Positions 12,480-25,185 of a DNA stretch of 64,000 bases are shown here, piece by piece. A program made the position numbers and the translations under genes. A model generated the notes under the pieces. That model worked only from the letters and a program-made list of their open reading frames with translations, made no database searches and had not been told where the DNA came from. Origin of the DNA: Chlorocebus sabaeus (lineage: Eukaryota; Chordata; Mammalia; Primates; Cercopithecidae); assembly GCF_047675955.1 (NCBI RefSeq), contig NC_132915.1, positions 1,711,001 through 1,775,000 of the forward strand, read 5' to 3'. Within the stretch, counting starts at the first letter, position 1, and each line of letters begins with the position of its first letter.

Positions 12480-12960
12480 TTTTTTAACCCAAACACTGTC
12501 CCTTCTAATGTTCTCCGCTGCCGCCCAGTGCAGCTCCGGACGCTAACCCAGGTTTCTGGGGTGGAAGCAGCAGAGGCCCCCGCACTGCACGGAGCCTGAG
12601 GGCAGCCCAGCAGTGGGGCCTGAAGAGCCTCAGCGGACCCCACCCGCACTACGGCCAGCCGCGCTGCCCCGCTCCTCTGCGCGCCTCCCCAAGGGCCTCG
12701 CTTGTCTGACCCACAGTACTCTCCGCCCGGCACCTCGTGGCTTTGGTGGCTGCGTGGCTTCCGGCTTTGGTGGCTGCGTGGCTTCCGGTTTTGGTGGCTG
12801 CGTGGCTTCCGGCTTTGGTGGCTGCATGGCTTTCCACCTGGGAAGGCTATGCCTCCGCACCAAGGAGCCGTTCACAGCTGCGCATTTGAAAACCCCACCG
12901 CCAGCCGCGTGTCCTGGAGGAGGGGCACAGTCAACCTGCATGCCCCAAGGTCTGGGCCAC
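12480..12960. promoter_or_regulatory. CpG-rich block, right part, beyond Alu insertions
   Basis: GC-rich non-Alu sequence resumes here after two minus-strand Alus. With 11470-11930 it may have been one continuous GC-rich block before the insertions. It contains a 24-bp four-copy minisatellite. Confidence 0.35.
12739..12834. repeat. 24-bp minisatellite, four copies
   Basis: Copies of ggctttggtggctgcgtggc plus ttcc start at 12739, 12763, 12787 and 12811. The third has one change and the fourth has two. Confidence 0.95.
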
Positions 12961-12963
12961 CAG

Positions 12964-13082
12964 TAAAGACAGGGTTTCACCATGTTGGCCAGGCTGGTCT
13001 GGAACTCCTGACCTCAGGTGATCCACCCACCTCAGCCTCCCAAAGTGCTGGGATTACAGGGGTGAACCACTGTGCCTGGCCA
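12964..13082 (-). mobile_element. Partial Alu
   Basis: Only the 5-prime part of the left monomer is present, with no poly-A tail. Confidence 0.9.
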
Positions 13083-13089
13083 ACAACAT

Positions 13090-13425
13090 GGGTGACTCTC
13101 AAAACAATTATGTTCAATGCAAGAAGCCAGACTAAGAAGAATGCCTACTGTGTGGTTCCATCTGATAAGCTTCTAAGAAATGCAGATGAATGTATAGTGT
13201 CAGAGCAGATCAGTCATCACCAGAGTTTGGGATGGGACAGGAAGGACATATTTCAAAGGGCACAAGGATATTGGGGAGGGTGAGGGGTGATCAGTATTGT
13301 AGTCATTGTGATTGATTGTGATAGTTTCAAAACGTATCAAGTTATGCAATTTTAAAATGTATAAGCTTATTGTATGTAATATGTCAGTGTCACCTCAATA
13401 AAACCATTTTTTCTAAAAAACAACA
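13090..13425 (+). mobile_element. Old L1M 3-prime fragment
   Basis: It ends tcagtgtcacctcaataaaa and contains actgtgtggttccatctgat, typical of L1M 3-prime UTRs. Confidence 0.6.
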
Positions 13426-13429
13426 AACT

Positions 13430-15800
13430 TCAGGTCTCTGGGCTTAGTACCCCTTGGAGAAAGAGGCTACAGGTGGTCAGGAGTAGAGCCTGCAAATCTT
13501 TATTTTTCAACTTATCCTAATGATTCTAGGGCATGGTCCTGTTTGAAACTCAATGGTTTAAGCAGACCAAAGCAGAGAAGTGGGCAGCCCAAAGTCCACA
13601 GACAGCACTGGCCTCCACACCCAGGCATCCTCAAAAATGTTTAGGGGCAATCAATTGCTCTACACCCCAACAATCAACACCAAGCAATGGCACCATCAGG
13701 GGACACTTGGGGAAAGTCAGACCCTCAAAAATCCCATTTTCCCATACCCTCAGCCACCCCAGGAAACACACCATCTAAATAAAATAGCACATCTAGCCCC
13801 TCCCCTCAGAAGACAATTCCTAAAACATTCTTAAATAGAAATTCTAAGCCATAAATTTATTTCCCCTTATGCCTTGGTCAGTGACTAACACGCCCACCAC
13901 TACTCATGACACATTGGTTAGTGCCCCTAATCTTCCTCATCTCCCTAATTTTGGGACCCCAGCGGAAACGGTTCAGTCTTGCTGAAAATGTTCCCACTGG
14001 CCACTAGGGGAAGTAGTGCCTGGATTATACACATCCCCAGAGCCCCCAATCCCCAGCTCCTGAAAACTGCCAAGCATGCAAATTTCTCTTTTGGGAGGTA
14101 GTCTGTAAAGCATCTTCAGATTCAAGACCCATGTTGTAATGATTCTGGACTTGGTTCTAACTCAGGGTAAAATTCAAGCAGTCTTTTAACTTATCTGAGC
14201 CTCAGTTTTCTCATCTGTAAACTTAGCACAATGAGCCCTTTGGGACTAGCCTCCTACAGCACCGGCACCCTTAGTGTAGCATCTCCCTCTCCCTTGGCTA
14301 TTCCTGCATCCACAGCCAGCAGCAAATGTGGACGAATGGGGTTGAGAGTAGGCAAGGAAGTCCCTGGAAGACAGCAACCAGTGAACTGGGTCATGAGTGT
14401 AAACGGCAAGCCCGTTCTTCCCTAGTTCTGCCAGGAGGGTGGAGTGTCAGCAGAAGTCTATGGCGGTTCCTCCCAATTGACCACACTGGGAAATTCTCCC
14501 AACAATGACTCTTCAAAGCCATCCTGGTAAATTCTTCCTCTTGAGTGGTTCCCAAACAGTTGTCTCATTTTCCCCAGAACTTTACAAGTTCAACATCCAT
14601 GGTTTGGATCATGGTTTGGGCTCAAATTCGTGTTTGTCCCTATACATTTATATATTTTTTAAGGAAGAAGAAAAGGTCGATTATGCGTGGTTTATCCAAA
14701 CAGGTTTGCAGCTTCAAGAGTTTTAAAACTAGTGCTTGGATTCGGGGCTGATTTTCCTTGGTAATTGAGGGCAGTTTTGTTGCTAAAAGGCTAAGTTGCT
14801 TCAAACTTCCTTTTATTTCCCTTAATCCCAAAGCCTGTGTGAGACAGTCATTGATGAACATTGCAAACATCCTCATTCTCTTTAACAACATAATTCTCTA
14901 GGCCTAAATAAATAGAATAAACTAGAATGGAAAGAAAGGACCATTCAACATAAAAAACTTCTAAGCCAATAGTCCATGTTTTAAATCACTATCCAACAAG
15001 CAAGGAAAAATTGGGTAAAAGAAACAAAATCTCAAGTGTCAATAGCAGTGAAATAAGCTGATTACATTAAGAATCACCTCTTTAAAAATATGCTGGCCCA
15101 GGCAATTTAGAGATGAGTTATGTTAAATCTCCAAGGAACTGAAAATACTTCTGCTATTTAAACTGTTCTGAAGGATAGAAACCAATTTCAAAATTTCTAA
15201 GTTCATTTTACTAATCTAGCACAATCCTGATGCCATGACTGGTGGGAGGATAAATCAGTAGCTATGTTCTGGAGCAGCCAGTGAGTTACAAGGAAATTAG
15301 AGTGTAATGTCATGAAGTAACATGAAGAAAGTGTTCCAAGAAGAGTCAGTGACAACTAAAATAAGAACCAAGAAGTGACCATTGGATTGGCAACATAAGG
15401 TCATTGCTGACCTTGGCAAGCATATTTTCCATGGAGAGGTGAGAACAAAGGCCAATTTTCGTGGGTTGAGGAGAGAATGCGAAGTGAGGAAGTAGAGACT
15501 GTGACAAAGAAAAACTCAAGAAGTTTCATGAAGAGAAACAAAGAGGAGGCAGCAGCTGCAAGATGATGTGGAAACAAGGAAGGAATATTTGTTTAATAGT
15601 ATATGCTAGAGCTTGTTTGGATGCTCATGCAAATGATCCAGGAGTTGGAGAGAAACTGATGGTGAGGAAAGGAGAGGAGATAGTTACAGGTAATATGGGA
15701 TAGAAACCAGAGGACCATAGGCCTTGAATGAGATCCTTCATCCTTAGTAAAAAGGGGGAAACAGAGAGTGTGGGCATTTGGAGGGTGTGTAATTATGATG
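13430..15800. other. Intergenic sequence, mostly unrecognised
   Basis: One MIR at 14150; otherwise unique-looking. The 13533-13834 Pro/Ser-rich frames are not supported as genes. Confidence 0.55.
14150..14228 (+). mobile_element. MIR fragment
   Basis: Contains tatctgagcctcagttttct then catctgtaaa, the MIR core. Confidence 0.7.
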
Positions 15801-17665
15801 TGCATAAAGATTTTTCTGTATGGACATTTATTGAAACATTGCTTATAATAGCAAAAAATAGGAAACAACCTAAATACCCAAAAGAACATTGACTAAATAT
15901 TTCAGAGTATTAAGCAGTCATTAAAAGCAATGTTATGTACCTATAACTACCATTAAACTTAATGGTAAAGGCTGAATGCTTTCCCCTCAGATTAGAAACT
16001 AGGCAAGAATTTCTATTTTCACCATTCCTATTCAACATAGGACTAGAAGTCCTAGCCAGTGCAATAAGGCAAGAAATAAAAAGGCATGCAGATTGGAAAG
16101 GGGGGATGGAGCCTGTCCTTATTTTCAGATGACATGACTATGTAAAATATTCCAAGAAATCTACCAAAAAGATCTCTTAGAACTAATAAATGCATTTAGC
16201 AAAGCCACAAGATACAAGGTCAGCATGCAAAAATCAATATATTTCTATAAACTACCAGTGGACAACTGGAAACTGAAATTTAAAACACAATACTGTTTAT
16301 CATTGCTGGGAAAAGAAAGGAAAGAAGGACAGAAGATAGAGTTGAGTATATATCTAATAAAACATGTACAGGATCTGTATGCTAAAAACTACAAAACCTG
16401 AAAGAAATCAATTAAGATGTAAATCAATGGAGAGGCATACCACGTTCATGGATTGCTAAGACTCGGTATAGTAAAGATGTCAATATAGCAAAGGTGTCAA
16501 TTCTCAAATTGATTTGCAGGTTTAATATAATTCTTATTAAAATCCTAGCAGGGCTTTTGAGAAATATGGACAAACTAAATCTAAAATTTAGATGGAAAAA
16601 CAAAGCAACCAAATCACTAAAACAGTTTTAAAAGGGAATAAAGTGAGAGGAATTGTATTACCTGATTTTAAGACTTACTGTTACTACAATGATTAAGATA
16701 ATGTGGTATCGACAAAGTCATAGAGACATAAATCAGTGACAAAATAGAGGGTTCTGAAATAGACCCACACAAGGATGGCCAACTGACTTTTAACAAAGAT
16801 GCAATAACAAGTCAATTGGAAAGGGATAGTCATTTCAACAAATGGTGTTTGAATACTTGGACATGAACTTCAACCTAAACTTCACATATTAGTCAAAAAA
16901 CTAAAAACGGATCATAGATCTATGCGTAAAATATAAAACTATAAAACACTTAGAGAAGGCCAACCTCAGCAGCACATGTCTTTAATCCCAGTACTTTAGG
17001 AGGCTGAGGCAGGAGGATTGCTTGAGACCAGGAGCTTGAAATCAGCCTGGGCAATGTAGCAAGACCCTGTCTCTACAAAAGAAAAAGAATTTTTTAATTA
17101 GCCAGAAATGGTTGCACATGCCTGTAGTCCCAGCTACTTGGGAGGCTGAGGCAGGAGGATTGCCTGAGCCCAGGAGTTCAAGTCTGTAGCGACCTATGAT
17201 CATGCCACTGCACTCCAGCCTGGATGAAGAGTGAGACCCTGTCTCTAAAAACAAACAAAACAACAACAACAAAAAAAGAAGAAGACTTTTAAAGAAAAAC
17301 ATAGGAGAAATTATTTGTGACCTAGGGTTAGGCACAGAATTTGTAGATATGACACCAAACATATAATCCATAAAACAAAATATTGATCAATTGAATTTCA
17401 TCAAATTAAAACCATATACTCTCAAGACTGATAAGAGCATGAAAGGAAAAGCCACAGATGGGAAAAAATTTTCAATATCCTATCTGACAAAGGAATTACA
17501 TCATCCAGAATACATAGAGAACTCTCTAAACTCCACACTAAGAAAATTAAAAATTCAATTTAAAAATGGTCAAAAAACTTGAACAGACAATCATCAAAGA
17601 ATATACATGGGTGGCAAAAAAGAATGCTCATGAAAAGATATTCATTATCATCTATTCATAACCAA
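15800..17665 (+). mobile_element. L1M ORF2 C-terminal half and 3-prime part, with AluJ inside
   Basis: It carries agtcctagccagtgcaataa, caatggagaggcataccacg and aggatggccaactgactttt, familiar L1 ORF2 sequence. It has many stops and an Alu at 16958-17277. Confidence 0.8.
16958..17277 (+). mobile_element. AluJ inside L1M
   Basis: Diverged full-length Alu with an A/C-rich tail. Confidence 0.9.
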
Positions 17666-17669
17666 TAAA

Positions 17670-18095
17670 AGTAACTCTGCGCTAAGTCAGAAAAGACAAC
17701 ACTGCAGTTTCTACAAATTTACTGGGACGTTCACTGTTGAAGCCCTGTGTTGTCATGTAAGAAGATATCTATGCTGCAAGGAAGCCCAAGCCACATGGAG
17801 AGGCTTCAGTTGAGAGCCCCAGCTGAGGCCCCAGCCAATAGTTCACATCAATTGCCAGATGTGTGAATAAAGAGACATCCAGATGATTCTAGTCCCCAAC
17901 CATTGTCACTCCCATTTACCTAGCCTTCCCAATTGAGGTTCCACATCTTGAAGCAGATGCAAGTCTTTTCTACCATTCTCTATCCGAATTAATAACCTGC
18001 CAAATTCATTAGCCTAATAAAATGATTGCTTTAAGCTGCAAAATTTGGGAACAATTTATTATCCAGCAATAGTAACAAGAACAAACTGGTACTCT
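17670..18095 (+). mobile_element. Old LTR-like element (MaLR/MLT type)
   Basis: The phrases gaagcccaagccacatggag, ccagctgaggccccagcc and gattctagtccccaaccatt resemble the same repeat class as at 2390 and 25620. Confidence 0.45.
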
Positions 18096-18341
18096 TTGTT
18101 CCTATTGCAAAACATATTGACTGCAAATCAGTGAACATGCTTACTAACATCTACTAACAAGAATGAAGCCACTCTCTGTCATGTTCGCTTTCCTTTCTTC
18201 CTTCCAGTTCAGTTGTATGCTTATGAAGAGACATGTGTTATTTCCAAATCTGTTAATGTGAGCTGTATTTATTACGAAAATGACACAATTGAATTAAAAA
18301 TATATAAGCCAATAAAGCCTTGGCATGAGAAGAGAGTTACT

Positions 18342-18656
18342 GGCCGGACACGGTGGCGCATCCCTGTAATCCCAGCACTTTGGGAGGCCGAGGCGGGCAG
18401 ATCACGAGGTCAAGAGTTCAAGACCAGCCTGGCCAATATGGTGAAACTCCGTCTCTACTAAAAACACAAAATTAGCCGGGCGTGGTGGCAGACGCCTGTA
18501 GTCCCAGCTACTCAGGAGGCTGAGGCGGGAGAATGGCGTGAACCCAGGATGTGGAGCTTGTAGTGAGCTGAGATCGTGCCACTGCTCTCCAGCCTGGGCA
18601 ACAAGTGAGACTCTGTCTCAAAAAAAAAGAAAAAAGAAAGAAAAAGAAAAAAAGAA
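18342..18656 (+). mobile_element. AluY
   Basis: A-rich tail with G interruptions and target duplication agagagttac on both sides. Confidence 0.94.
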
Positions 18657-18959
18657 AAGAGAGTTACCATTATTATGAAAACTCAATGAAAATAAAAGTT
18701 ATTATTGTAGAGGTAGGTATCAACATAATATCTATAAAATATTGTTGGGGTGATTTTGCAAATCCAAAACAATTCTGCATTCAGATCTCTTTCAAATGTC
18801 ATTAAGTTCTCATTCCACTTTAAGGAAATCCAAACTGCATATTATAGGTGATGCATTAGATGAGTGTGATTTATGTAAGAAAGACAAGCTGCAATTCCAA
18901 TCAGTGGCCCCACATTTAAAGGAAAGGACTTGGCCCTGCATCTAAAGATTGGCAAAGGA

Positions 18960-19640
18960 ATATATTTTTATATGTTTTAAGTTAAAATAAAATGTTTAAT
19001 GTGCCAACCCTTTGACCCAGCAAATCCACTGGTGGGTATAAACCTAAGAGAAATGAAAACATATGTCCACAAAAATACTTAAGCAAAAACGTTCATAGCA
19101 GCATTATTCATAAAAACCCAAGCTGTAAAACCAAATGTTCTTCAAGAGGAGAATAGGTCAACAAAATTGTGATATATTCCTACTGAAATAATACTCAACA
19201 ATAAAAAGGAGTAAATGCAACAACAACATGGGTAAATTTCATGGACATGACACCAAGTAAAAGAAGCCAGACCCAAAAGAACCCATCCTGTATGAAATCA
19301 TTTATATAAAAGTCCGTAACAGGTAAAACTAATCTATCATGGGAGAACTCTAGAAATTTCCAAGGTAATCAAATCACACTTCTGTGCCTATTTGCCAAAA
19401 TTGTACAGCTAAGATTTGCATATTTGAATGTACATAAACTTTACCTAAAAAATAGAATTTAAAAGCTCCAGTGGGGAATGGGGAGAAGATGGAGTTAGAA
19501 ACGAAACAAGAATGGCAAAATGATGATAATTGCTGACGCTGGGTGATTAGTACATGGGACACATTATACTACACTGATTATTTTGTGTATGTTTGGAATT
19601 TTCCACAGTAATTTTTTAAGGTAAAATGTTTAAGGAATGT
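18960..19640 (+). mobile_element. L1M 3-prime fragment
   Basis: It contains tttgacccagcaaatccact and agaagccagacccaaaagaa, L1 end-of-ORF2 sequence. Confidence 0.7.
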
Positions 19641-20085
19641 GTTATTGCCTATGATTCTCAGTTGTGACCAACTTTTTTGATGAACTGATAAACTCCCTGC
19701 CCCAGTGAGGGCCTCTGCTGCACAGATTCCCCTGTGCTCTCTCCGGAGCTTTGGCAAAGGGTTGGCACCAGTGAGCCAGGACTCTATGCCACATATTCTA
19801 ACACTTAAATAATATCTGCCATGTTGTGCAACTGATGTATTAGTAGTTCATTAAAATATTAAGCGAAAGGTGAGGTGACAGAGCAGGAGAACAAACAAAT
19901 ATGAACTTTGTTTTTAGACAGAGCTGGGGTCAAGTCTCAGGTCTAGCATTTTTAATCTATGTAACTGAAGGCAATTTAATGTCCCTGAGCTTCCATGCCC
20001 TTACCTCTGAGGGCCAGGAAAAAGTTGTGCAGAGGCTGCTGTTGCTTCCCCCTTTATCTGTTACCCCCTTTTTCCCAGTAATCAA

Positions 20086-20160
20086 AGTATTGAGATAATC
20101 AAAGTATTGAGTAATCAAAGTATTCAAAGTATTGAGTATACAGTAATCAAAGTATTGAGA
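20086..20160. repeat. Irregular repeat of aatcaaagtattgag
   Basis: The core aatcaaagtattgag recurs four times with short spacers, plus a shortened tcaaagtattgag copy. Confidence 0.85.
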
Positions 20161-20164
20161 TGTG

Positions 20165-20560
20165 TGTACAGTCTTACACAATGTCAGCCTCCCTTGCAGC
20201 TAGGTGTGGGTGTATGACTGAACTCTCTTGTTTCTGTGAGAAACAAGAGTACATCCTGTGACAGCTTCTAGGAATCTTCTTTAAAATAAAACAGGCATAC
20301 ACTCTTTGCTTCTCTTTCATCATCCTTTTTTTCTTACATCTTGTTGTCTTGAATGTGGCTGTGCTGACTGGAGACGCAGCCACCACTATCTTGGACACCA
20401 TAGGAACAGAGTGGTGGTAAGTAGGCAGGGGCCCTAAAACCTTCCTGGAGCAGAGCTGCCATTCCTGCCTTGGACTCCCTACCCATGGATTTTTATGCAA
20501 AAAGAAATAAACATTCTCATTTTATAAGCCACTGTTGAAGTTTCTACTATACAACTGTAA
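20165..20560 (+). mobile_element. Old LTR-like element (MaLR/MLT type)
   Basis: It starts with cagcctcccttgcagctagg and ends with aaataaacattctcatttta then taagccactg, an LTR-like layout. Confidence 0.45.
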
Positions 20561-20949
20561 GTCCACAACTGAACTCAAATCTAACAAATACAATACTAAC
20601 TTCATGGTGTGCAGTGATGAGTGGACATGCACATGTGTATAACATATATTAGCTATTGAAGATAGTAATAACTCATCACTATCATTACAGCCCTTGAGTT
20701 ACTGTCTTGTTGATTTTCTGCACCCTGCTCAGTTTCTAGCAATAAATAACCCACAGTGGGCTTTAACAAATACTTGTGGGAGTGAGTTGAATATCTCACA
20801 CTCCAGCTTTTAGTGAGAGAAGACATGCTGGTCCAAAGGAGAATAATTCGATAGTATAATGATAATCATTGGCCAGGTAGGATTTAACATAATTCTAAAA
20901 GAAAGATTGGATGAAAACAACGGAATATTGAGATGGGCACCCCCATTAA

Positions 20950-21206
20950 CTACAGGTCGAGTTTCTCCACATTGACAATACTGACATCTGGATCCAGATA
21001 ATTCTGTGTCGGTTGGGGGTAGGGGCAGTGCTGTGCCCTGTCGGATGTTCAGAAGCATCACTGGCCTCTATCAGTGAGAGATGCCAGGAGATTCTCCTTC
21101 CCTGAGTTGTGACAACCAAAAACGTTGCCAGACATTTTTGCAAAAAAATGTGAAGTGTCTTCTGGGAGACAAAATTGTTCCCCAGTTGAGAACCACCGCT
21201 AAGATG
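20950..21206 (-). mobile_element. MER20-type hAT-Charlie DNA transposon
   Basis: The right end reads ccagttgagaaccacc and the body carries gttgtgacaaccaaaaacgt and tgccagacatttttg, which are MER20 hallmarks read in reverse. Confidence 0.75.
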
Positions 21207-21284
21207 GAGGTGTATATTCATACAGCTTTTCTAGAAATCACTTGGTAATAAATATAAGGAGACTTAAAAATATTTAGACTTTTT

Positions 21285-21590
21285 GGCCAGGTGCGGTGGC
21301 TGATGCCTGTAATCCCAGCACTTTGGGAGGCCGAGGTGGGTGGATCACCTGAGGTCAGGAGTTTGAGACCAGCCTGGCCAATATGGTGAAACCCCGTCTC
21401 TACTAAAAATACAAAAATTAGCTGGGCATGGTGGCGGGCGCCCATAATCCCAGCTACTCAGGAGGCTGAGGCAGAAAAATTGCTAGAACCTAGGAAGCAG
21501 AGGTGGCAATGAGCCCACATTGCGCCATTGCACTCCACCTCAGGCAACAACAGTGAGATTCCATCTCAAAAAAAAAAAAAAAAAAAAAAA
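21285..21590 (+). mobile_element. AluS
   Basis: Full length with a 23-base A tail. Confidence 0.94.
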
Positions 21591-21692
21591 ATTAAATTTT
21601 TTATCCAGGAATCCTACTCTGAGGAAATAATTGGTAATGCACACACAGCAATAATTAAAAGACGAACAACCTCATTTTAAAAATGAATGAAG

Positions 21693-21975
21693 CAGCCGGG
21701 CGCTGTGTCTCATGCCTGTGATCCCAGCACTTTGGGAGGCCAAGGCGGGCGGGTCACAAGGTCAGGAGATCGAGACCATGGTGAAACCCTGACTATACTA
21801 AAAACGCAAAAAATTAGCCAGGTGCAGTGGCGGGTGCCTGTAGTCCCAGCTACTCGGGAGGCTGAGGAAGGAGAATGGCGTGAACCCGGGAGGCAGAGCT
21901 TGCAGTGAGCCGAGATCACGTCACTGCACTCCAGCCTGGGGGACAGAGCGAGACTCCATCTCAAAAAAAAAAAAA
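21693..21975 (+). mobile_element. AluY with small internal deletion
   Basis: The segment usually after gagaccatc is shortened (gagaccatggtgaaaccctg). Target duplication tgaatgaagca. Confidence 0.94.
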
Positions 21976-21989
21976 TTGAATGAAGCATC

Positions 21990-23180
21990 TCAGTGTACAT
22001 TTCCCCAAAGAATATATACAAATGGCCAATAAGCCCATGAAAGATGCTCAGCTCAAATTGTTAGCTGTCAGGGAAATGAAAATGAAAACCATAACGAGAC
22101 ACCACTTCCTATACCCACTAGTATAGTTATCACCAAAAAGACCGAAAAATAACAAATACTGGTGAGGATATAGAGAAATTGGAACCCTCACCCTCTGCTG
22201 GTGGTAATGTAAAACGGTTCAGTCACTTTGGAACAGTGAGGCATTTCCTCAAAAGGTTAAACACAGAGTCACCACATGACCCAGCAATTCTACTCCCAGG
22301 TAAATAAGCAAGAGAAATGAAAACATATACCTGCACAAAAACTTGTACACAAATGTTCACAGCAGCATTCTTTACAATAACCAAAAAGTGGAAACCATCT
22401 AAATGTCCATCAGCTGATGAACTAAGAAATAAAATGTGGTCTCTTCATACAATAGAATATTATTCAGCAATAAAAAAGGACTGAAGTACTAATACATGCT
22501 ACGACATAGATGAACCTTGAAAACATGGTGTTAAGTGGAAAAACCCAAAAACAGAAATCCACATGTTATATTCATTGCATTAAAAGTCCAGAATACAGCC
22601 AGGCCTGGTAGCTCACACCTGTAATCCCAGCACTTGGGGAGGCTGGGCCAGGCAGATCACCTGAGGTCAAGGGCTCAAGAACAGCCTGGCCAACATGGTG
22701 AAACCCTGTCCCTGCTAAAAATACAAAAAACTTGGCCAGGCGTGGTGACGCACTCCTGTAATCCCAGCTACTTGGGAGGCTGAGGCAGGAGAATCACCCG
22801 AACCCAGGAGGTGGAGGTTGCAGTGAGCTGAGATTGCACCATTGCACTCCAGCCTGGGTGACAGAGTGAGACTCCATCTCAATCAATCAATCAATCAATA
22901 AAAAAGTCCAGAATAAGCAAGTCAATGGAGAGAGAAAATACATCAACGGTTACCTAAGGCTGGGGGTTCGGGTATGGAATGGGGAGTGACCACTGATGGG
23001 TATTAGGTTTCCATGTGGGTGATGAAAATATTCTAAAATTCTTCTAAAGTTGATGATGGTTATGGTTCTACAACTCCATGACTATACTAAAAACAACTGA
23101 ATTGTATACTTTAAATAGGTAACTCATATAGTCTGTGAATTAAAGTATAAAAAGAAGTTGAAACATCACAACAAGAAAAT
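21990..23180 (+). mobile_element. L1M ORF2 end and 3-prime UTR, split by an Alu
   Basis: It contains ctgctggtggtaatgtaaaa, gttcacagcagcattcttta and ggtgttaagtggaaaaaccc. The Alu at 22596 has an aaaagtccagaata target duplication within it. Confidence 0.8.
22596..22901 (+). mobile_element. AluS inside L1M
   Basis: Tail is (aatc)n. Target duplication aaaagtccagaata. Confidence 0.94.
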
Positions 23181-23237
23181 GCACATACAAGGACGGATGT
23201 TGTTATAAGGTTTGGTGGGGGTGTTTGTTTGTTTGTT

Positions 23238-23521
23238 TGTTTGTTTTTTGAGACAGGGTCTCACTCTGTTGCCCAGACTGCAGTGACATGATCTCAGCTC
23301 ATGCAGCCTCCATCTCCCGGACTCAAGAGATCCTCTCCTGAGCCTCCCAGATGGCTGGGACCACAGGTGTGCACCACCATACCTGGCTAATTTTTTTATT
23401 TTTTGTAGAGAAGGGGTCTCACTATGTCTTAGGCTGGTCTCAAATTCCTGGGCTCAAGCAATTATCCTGCCTTGGCCTCCTAAAGTGATGGGATTACAGG
23501 TGTGAGCCACTGTGCCCAGCC
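23238..23521 (-). mobile_element. AluJ
   Basis: Tail side is (tttg)n at 23225. Diverged Alu ending tgtgcccagcc. Confidence 0.9.
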
Positions 23522-23523
23522 TA

Positions 23524-23890
23524 TAAGATTTTAAAATCAGAAAACACCTAAATGTACATAAAAAAGGGATGGTAAGATAAATTATGTTCAGTACTATGAA
23601 CAAATATTAAGCAAACTTTATAAATCGTCTTTGGAATAGCTACTATCACGAGGAAATATGCTTTAATCTTAAGAGGAAAGGCAGAATATAAAATCTACTG
23701 TTAGATTCACAAGCACACACACACAAAACACACACATGAAAATTATAAAAGGAGATTCACAATCAGTGAAGAGTGGTTCATTCTGGATGGTGGGATAACG
23801 CTGGGATTTTTATTTTCTGATCTTTTCTCTGTATTTTTTATATTTTCTACCCTGTATATCTAATTAGGAAAATTGTTTTTTAAAGATTTT
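23524..23890 (+). mobile_element. Probable old L1 3-prime remnant
   Basis: Sequence such as cattctggatggtgggataa resembles L1M 3-prime tails. A short CA-rich tract lies at 23714. Confidence 0.4.
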
Positions 23891-24099
23891 TAAAAGACAA
23901 TTTATTTCCACAACTTACTGGGGATTTATAGACTATAAGAGCTGAATTAAAAAAGGATAAATCAGGTATAAAACCTTCTAATTTTCCTGATGAGGGAACC
24001 AGAGCCCAAAGAGGCTAAGGGGCTTGGCACTCTCTCAGTCACCTTGCCAGAGCCTGTGAAACTGAAACTGGTCCTTTCCTCCTCTCGCCTCCTTTTCCT

Positions 24100-24960
24100 T
24101 CTTTCTTAACGACCCTGTCCCTTACACACACACGTGTCCACGCACACACACAAAGCAGCTCAAAAAATGGAGAGATTTCTTTGCCCGGATTAGCCTCTGT
24201 TCTAACATTTCTACCACATCAGGCAGGAGAGACCCAACAGCTTCTCTCCCAGGACATCAGAGGGCGGTAGCGAGTCAGGCCCGCAGAGCCCCCTGCACAG
24301 TGGATGAGCCACAGCGAGGACAATCATCCCTTTTGGCAGGAGAAGCCCAAGAAACTGATTAAAATTGGCCCTGGAGTCTTCGGCTCTCTCTGGTAAGCCC
24401 TGGCTTACAGCGTCTTTGAAGTGGGGTGCTCTGGTTCCCATCCACAAGAGCAAGAAAGGGATGACACCCCAGGGAGCCGCCCGAGCACCAGCTGCCAATG
24501 CTGCTGGAGCAGCAGCCCGTAATCACCTCGTTTTCCTGCTCCCGGTGCCATCCGAAAGGGCCTCTGCGGCCTTCGGCTTCCTGGGAGGTAACGCAGATGG
24601 AAGGCTGCAAGAACGCGGAGGGAACACGTCTATCCAAACGGCCAGTTTCTGCTGCTGGCCCCTGGGGTCCCAAGCCCTCCAAAGATAAGAGAATCAGGCG
24701 AGAAACGAGAGCCCAGTACTCTTCTGCAGAAACAAAAGGTCAGTGAAACTTGGCAGGCCTCCCTGTTCCTGAATGATTCCCAGAGGACAGTAAATTTGCA
24801 AAGTGGTCAGTGTTGAAATCCAGACATATGGGCCTGGCTGCAGAAGTCTGGCTCCCCTCCTGTTGCCTCCACAACAAGTGAGAGTGAAATATACAAAGTT
24901 GAGGGCACGGGCGTTCACCCCTTGCCATTAATTTCGATTAAATAAACTTAGCCCAGACGT
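24100..24960. other. Unique moderately GC-rich block about 2-3 kb downstream of HSD17B3
   Basis: No repeat is recognised from 24180 to 24950. Two overlapping 107-codon frames occur on opposite strands but match nothing known. Could be a conserved non-coding element. Confidence 0.4.
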
Positions 24961-24994
24961 AGGGCTCTACTGTTCTGCTTTAGCCAAGGTGTGC

Positions 24995-25185
24995 GAGAAA
25001 CTCCAGCTCTGCCACTCACTGGTCAAGTGAACCCACACACATGGGTAAGTTTTCTGTGCCTCAGTTTCCTCATCTGTAAAATGAAGGCAATACTAATAGT
25101 ATCTACCTCAGTCGTTATGAGGCTTCACATAGTCCCTGACTACAATTAGTGTTCAACGAATGGTAGCTATTATCTGCTACTAATG
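24995..25185 (+). mobile_element. MIR fragment
   Basis: Contains tgcctcagtttcctcatctg then taaaatgaaggcaatactaa, a clear MIR core. Confidence 0.85.

Noticed and set aside
13533..13834. Possible Pro/Ser-rich small gene
   Set aside because: Two overlapping frames of similar length, no known similarity, no promoter or splice evidence.
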